DNA of 6,910 bases from Candidatus Brevefilum sp. (lineage in GTDB: Bacteria; Chloroflexota; Anaerolineae; Anaerolineales; Anaerolineaceae), in contig SKPR01000220.1 in assembly GCA_007119455.1 (NCBI GenBank), positions 1-6,910 of the forward strand. Direction: 5' to 3'. The notes below the pieces were generated by a model. It had not been told where the DNA came from. It saw only the letters and a list, made by a program, of their open reading frames with translations, and made no database searches. Both the position numbers and the translations under genes were made by a program. The number at the start of each line of letters is the position of its first letter. The stretch's first letter is position 1. Positions 6,524-6,910 of this stretch are shown piece after piece.

Positions 6524-6910
6524 GTTTTTGTTTGCGATCCAGGGTTCCGGGGCTTTTTTGACGATGATGCCCTGTGCCCGGTCAATCCGATCGCGGGTAA
6601 TCATGCGGCCCAGACGTGAGCCATAGGCTACCAGGCGGTCCATCTCACGGATATCGTCCATTTCAATGTGCTCCCGAAGATCAACCTGGAAGCGCCGGAA
6701 GTCAAGGCCGTCAAAATAGGTCTCGACCAGGTGTACCTGCTGGTCATCGGCCGACTGTGAGAACACATCCACAATCCGGCCGATCCAATCCCAGGCCCTC
6801 AAACGGGCAGCCTGGGCAGGGTTGAAGCTGTAAGGCGAGCGGCCGGTACCGATGCTGATCAGCGTCGTCTCTTCCAAATCCCATTTCAAACATTCCTTCG
6901 CTTCAAAAGC
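6506..6910 (-). CDS. Patatin-like phospholipase-family protein, C-terminal part (runs off the right edge)
   Basis: The reading frame is open from the right edge down to a TAA at 6508-6506, giving 134 visible residues. The first ones read AFEAKECLKW, then TTLISIGTGRSPYSF. The pattern of an EA helix followed by a strand ending in SIGTG is the region just after the catalytic Asp motif (DGG/DGA) in patatin-like proteins; the Ser (GxSxG) and Asp of the catalytic dyad would lie beyond the window. The remainder, with FRRFQVDL, is a soluble and charged C-terminal part without membrane helices. A TTG at 6889 could be read as a start but is internal. Patatin-like proteins are usually lipid acyl hydrolases; some act in toxin or phage-defence systems, and nothing here tells which. 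The gene converges on the cysteine hydrolase gene and overlaps it by 18 bases. Confidence 0.72.
   Translation of the reverse strand, partial: AFEAKECLKWDLEETTLISIGTGRSPYSFNPAQAARLRAWDWIGRIVDVFSQSADDQQVHLVETYFDGLDFRRFQVDLREHIEMDDIREMDRLVAYGSRLGRMITRDRIDRAQGIIVKKAPEPWIANKNSEINP

Noticed and set aside
6536..6559. Possible terminator before TTTTTT after the hydrolase gene
   Set aside because: The bases before the T run form only a three-pair stem, and the stretch codes for the patatin-like protein on the other strand.

Overview
The window is dominated by the distal part of one long plus-strand operon that encodes a membrane-bound, ferredoxin-type energy-converting [NiFe] hydrogenase (group 4, Ech/CooH/Hyf-like and related to respiratory complex I). 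Seven further genes follow a 5'-truncated one: antiporter-like subunit (cut at the left edge, 1-594), a second antiporter-like subunit (594-2081), a small NuoA-like membrane protein (2083-2415), the hydrogenase small subunit (2437-2892), a NuoC-like subunit (about 2873-3316), the catalytic large subunit (3318-4400), the NuoH/HyfC-like membrane anchor (4413-5339) and a 2x[4Fe-4S] subunit (5341-5712). Spacings run from small overlaps to 21 bases, and a clear intrinsic terminator at 5743-5770 ends the unit.

The large subunit keeps both cysteine pairs that bind the NiFe centre (C64/C67 and C354/C357), and the small subunit has the CxxC form of the proximal-cluster site rather than the CC pair of complex I NuoB. 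The complex therefore looks like a hydrogenase and not a NADH or F420 dehydrogenase. The expected role is to pass electrons from reduced ferredoxin to protons (or the reverse) while moving H+ or Na+ through the NuoH-like and antiporter-like subunits. No NADH-binding, formate dehydrogenase or CO dehydrogenase gene is visible. Unlike the six-subunit Ech core, this operon has at least two antiporter-like subunits and a separate NuoA-like protein.

After a 130-base gap come two unrelated genes: a complete cysteine hydrolase of the isochorismatase family (5843-6523, plus strand), and the 3' part of a patatin-like protein gene on the minus strand (6506-6910, running off the right edge). The two converge and overlap by 18 bases.

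The organism is probably an anaerobic or fermentative bacterium with medium GC content. The gene style would fit an Anaerolineae-type Chloroflexota, but that is a guess from general appearance; no rRNA, tRNA or other marker gene is present. No CRISPR array, insertion sequence or tRNA was seen.
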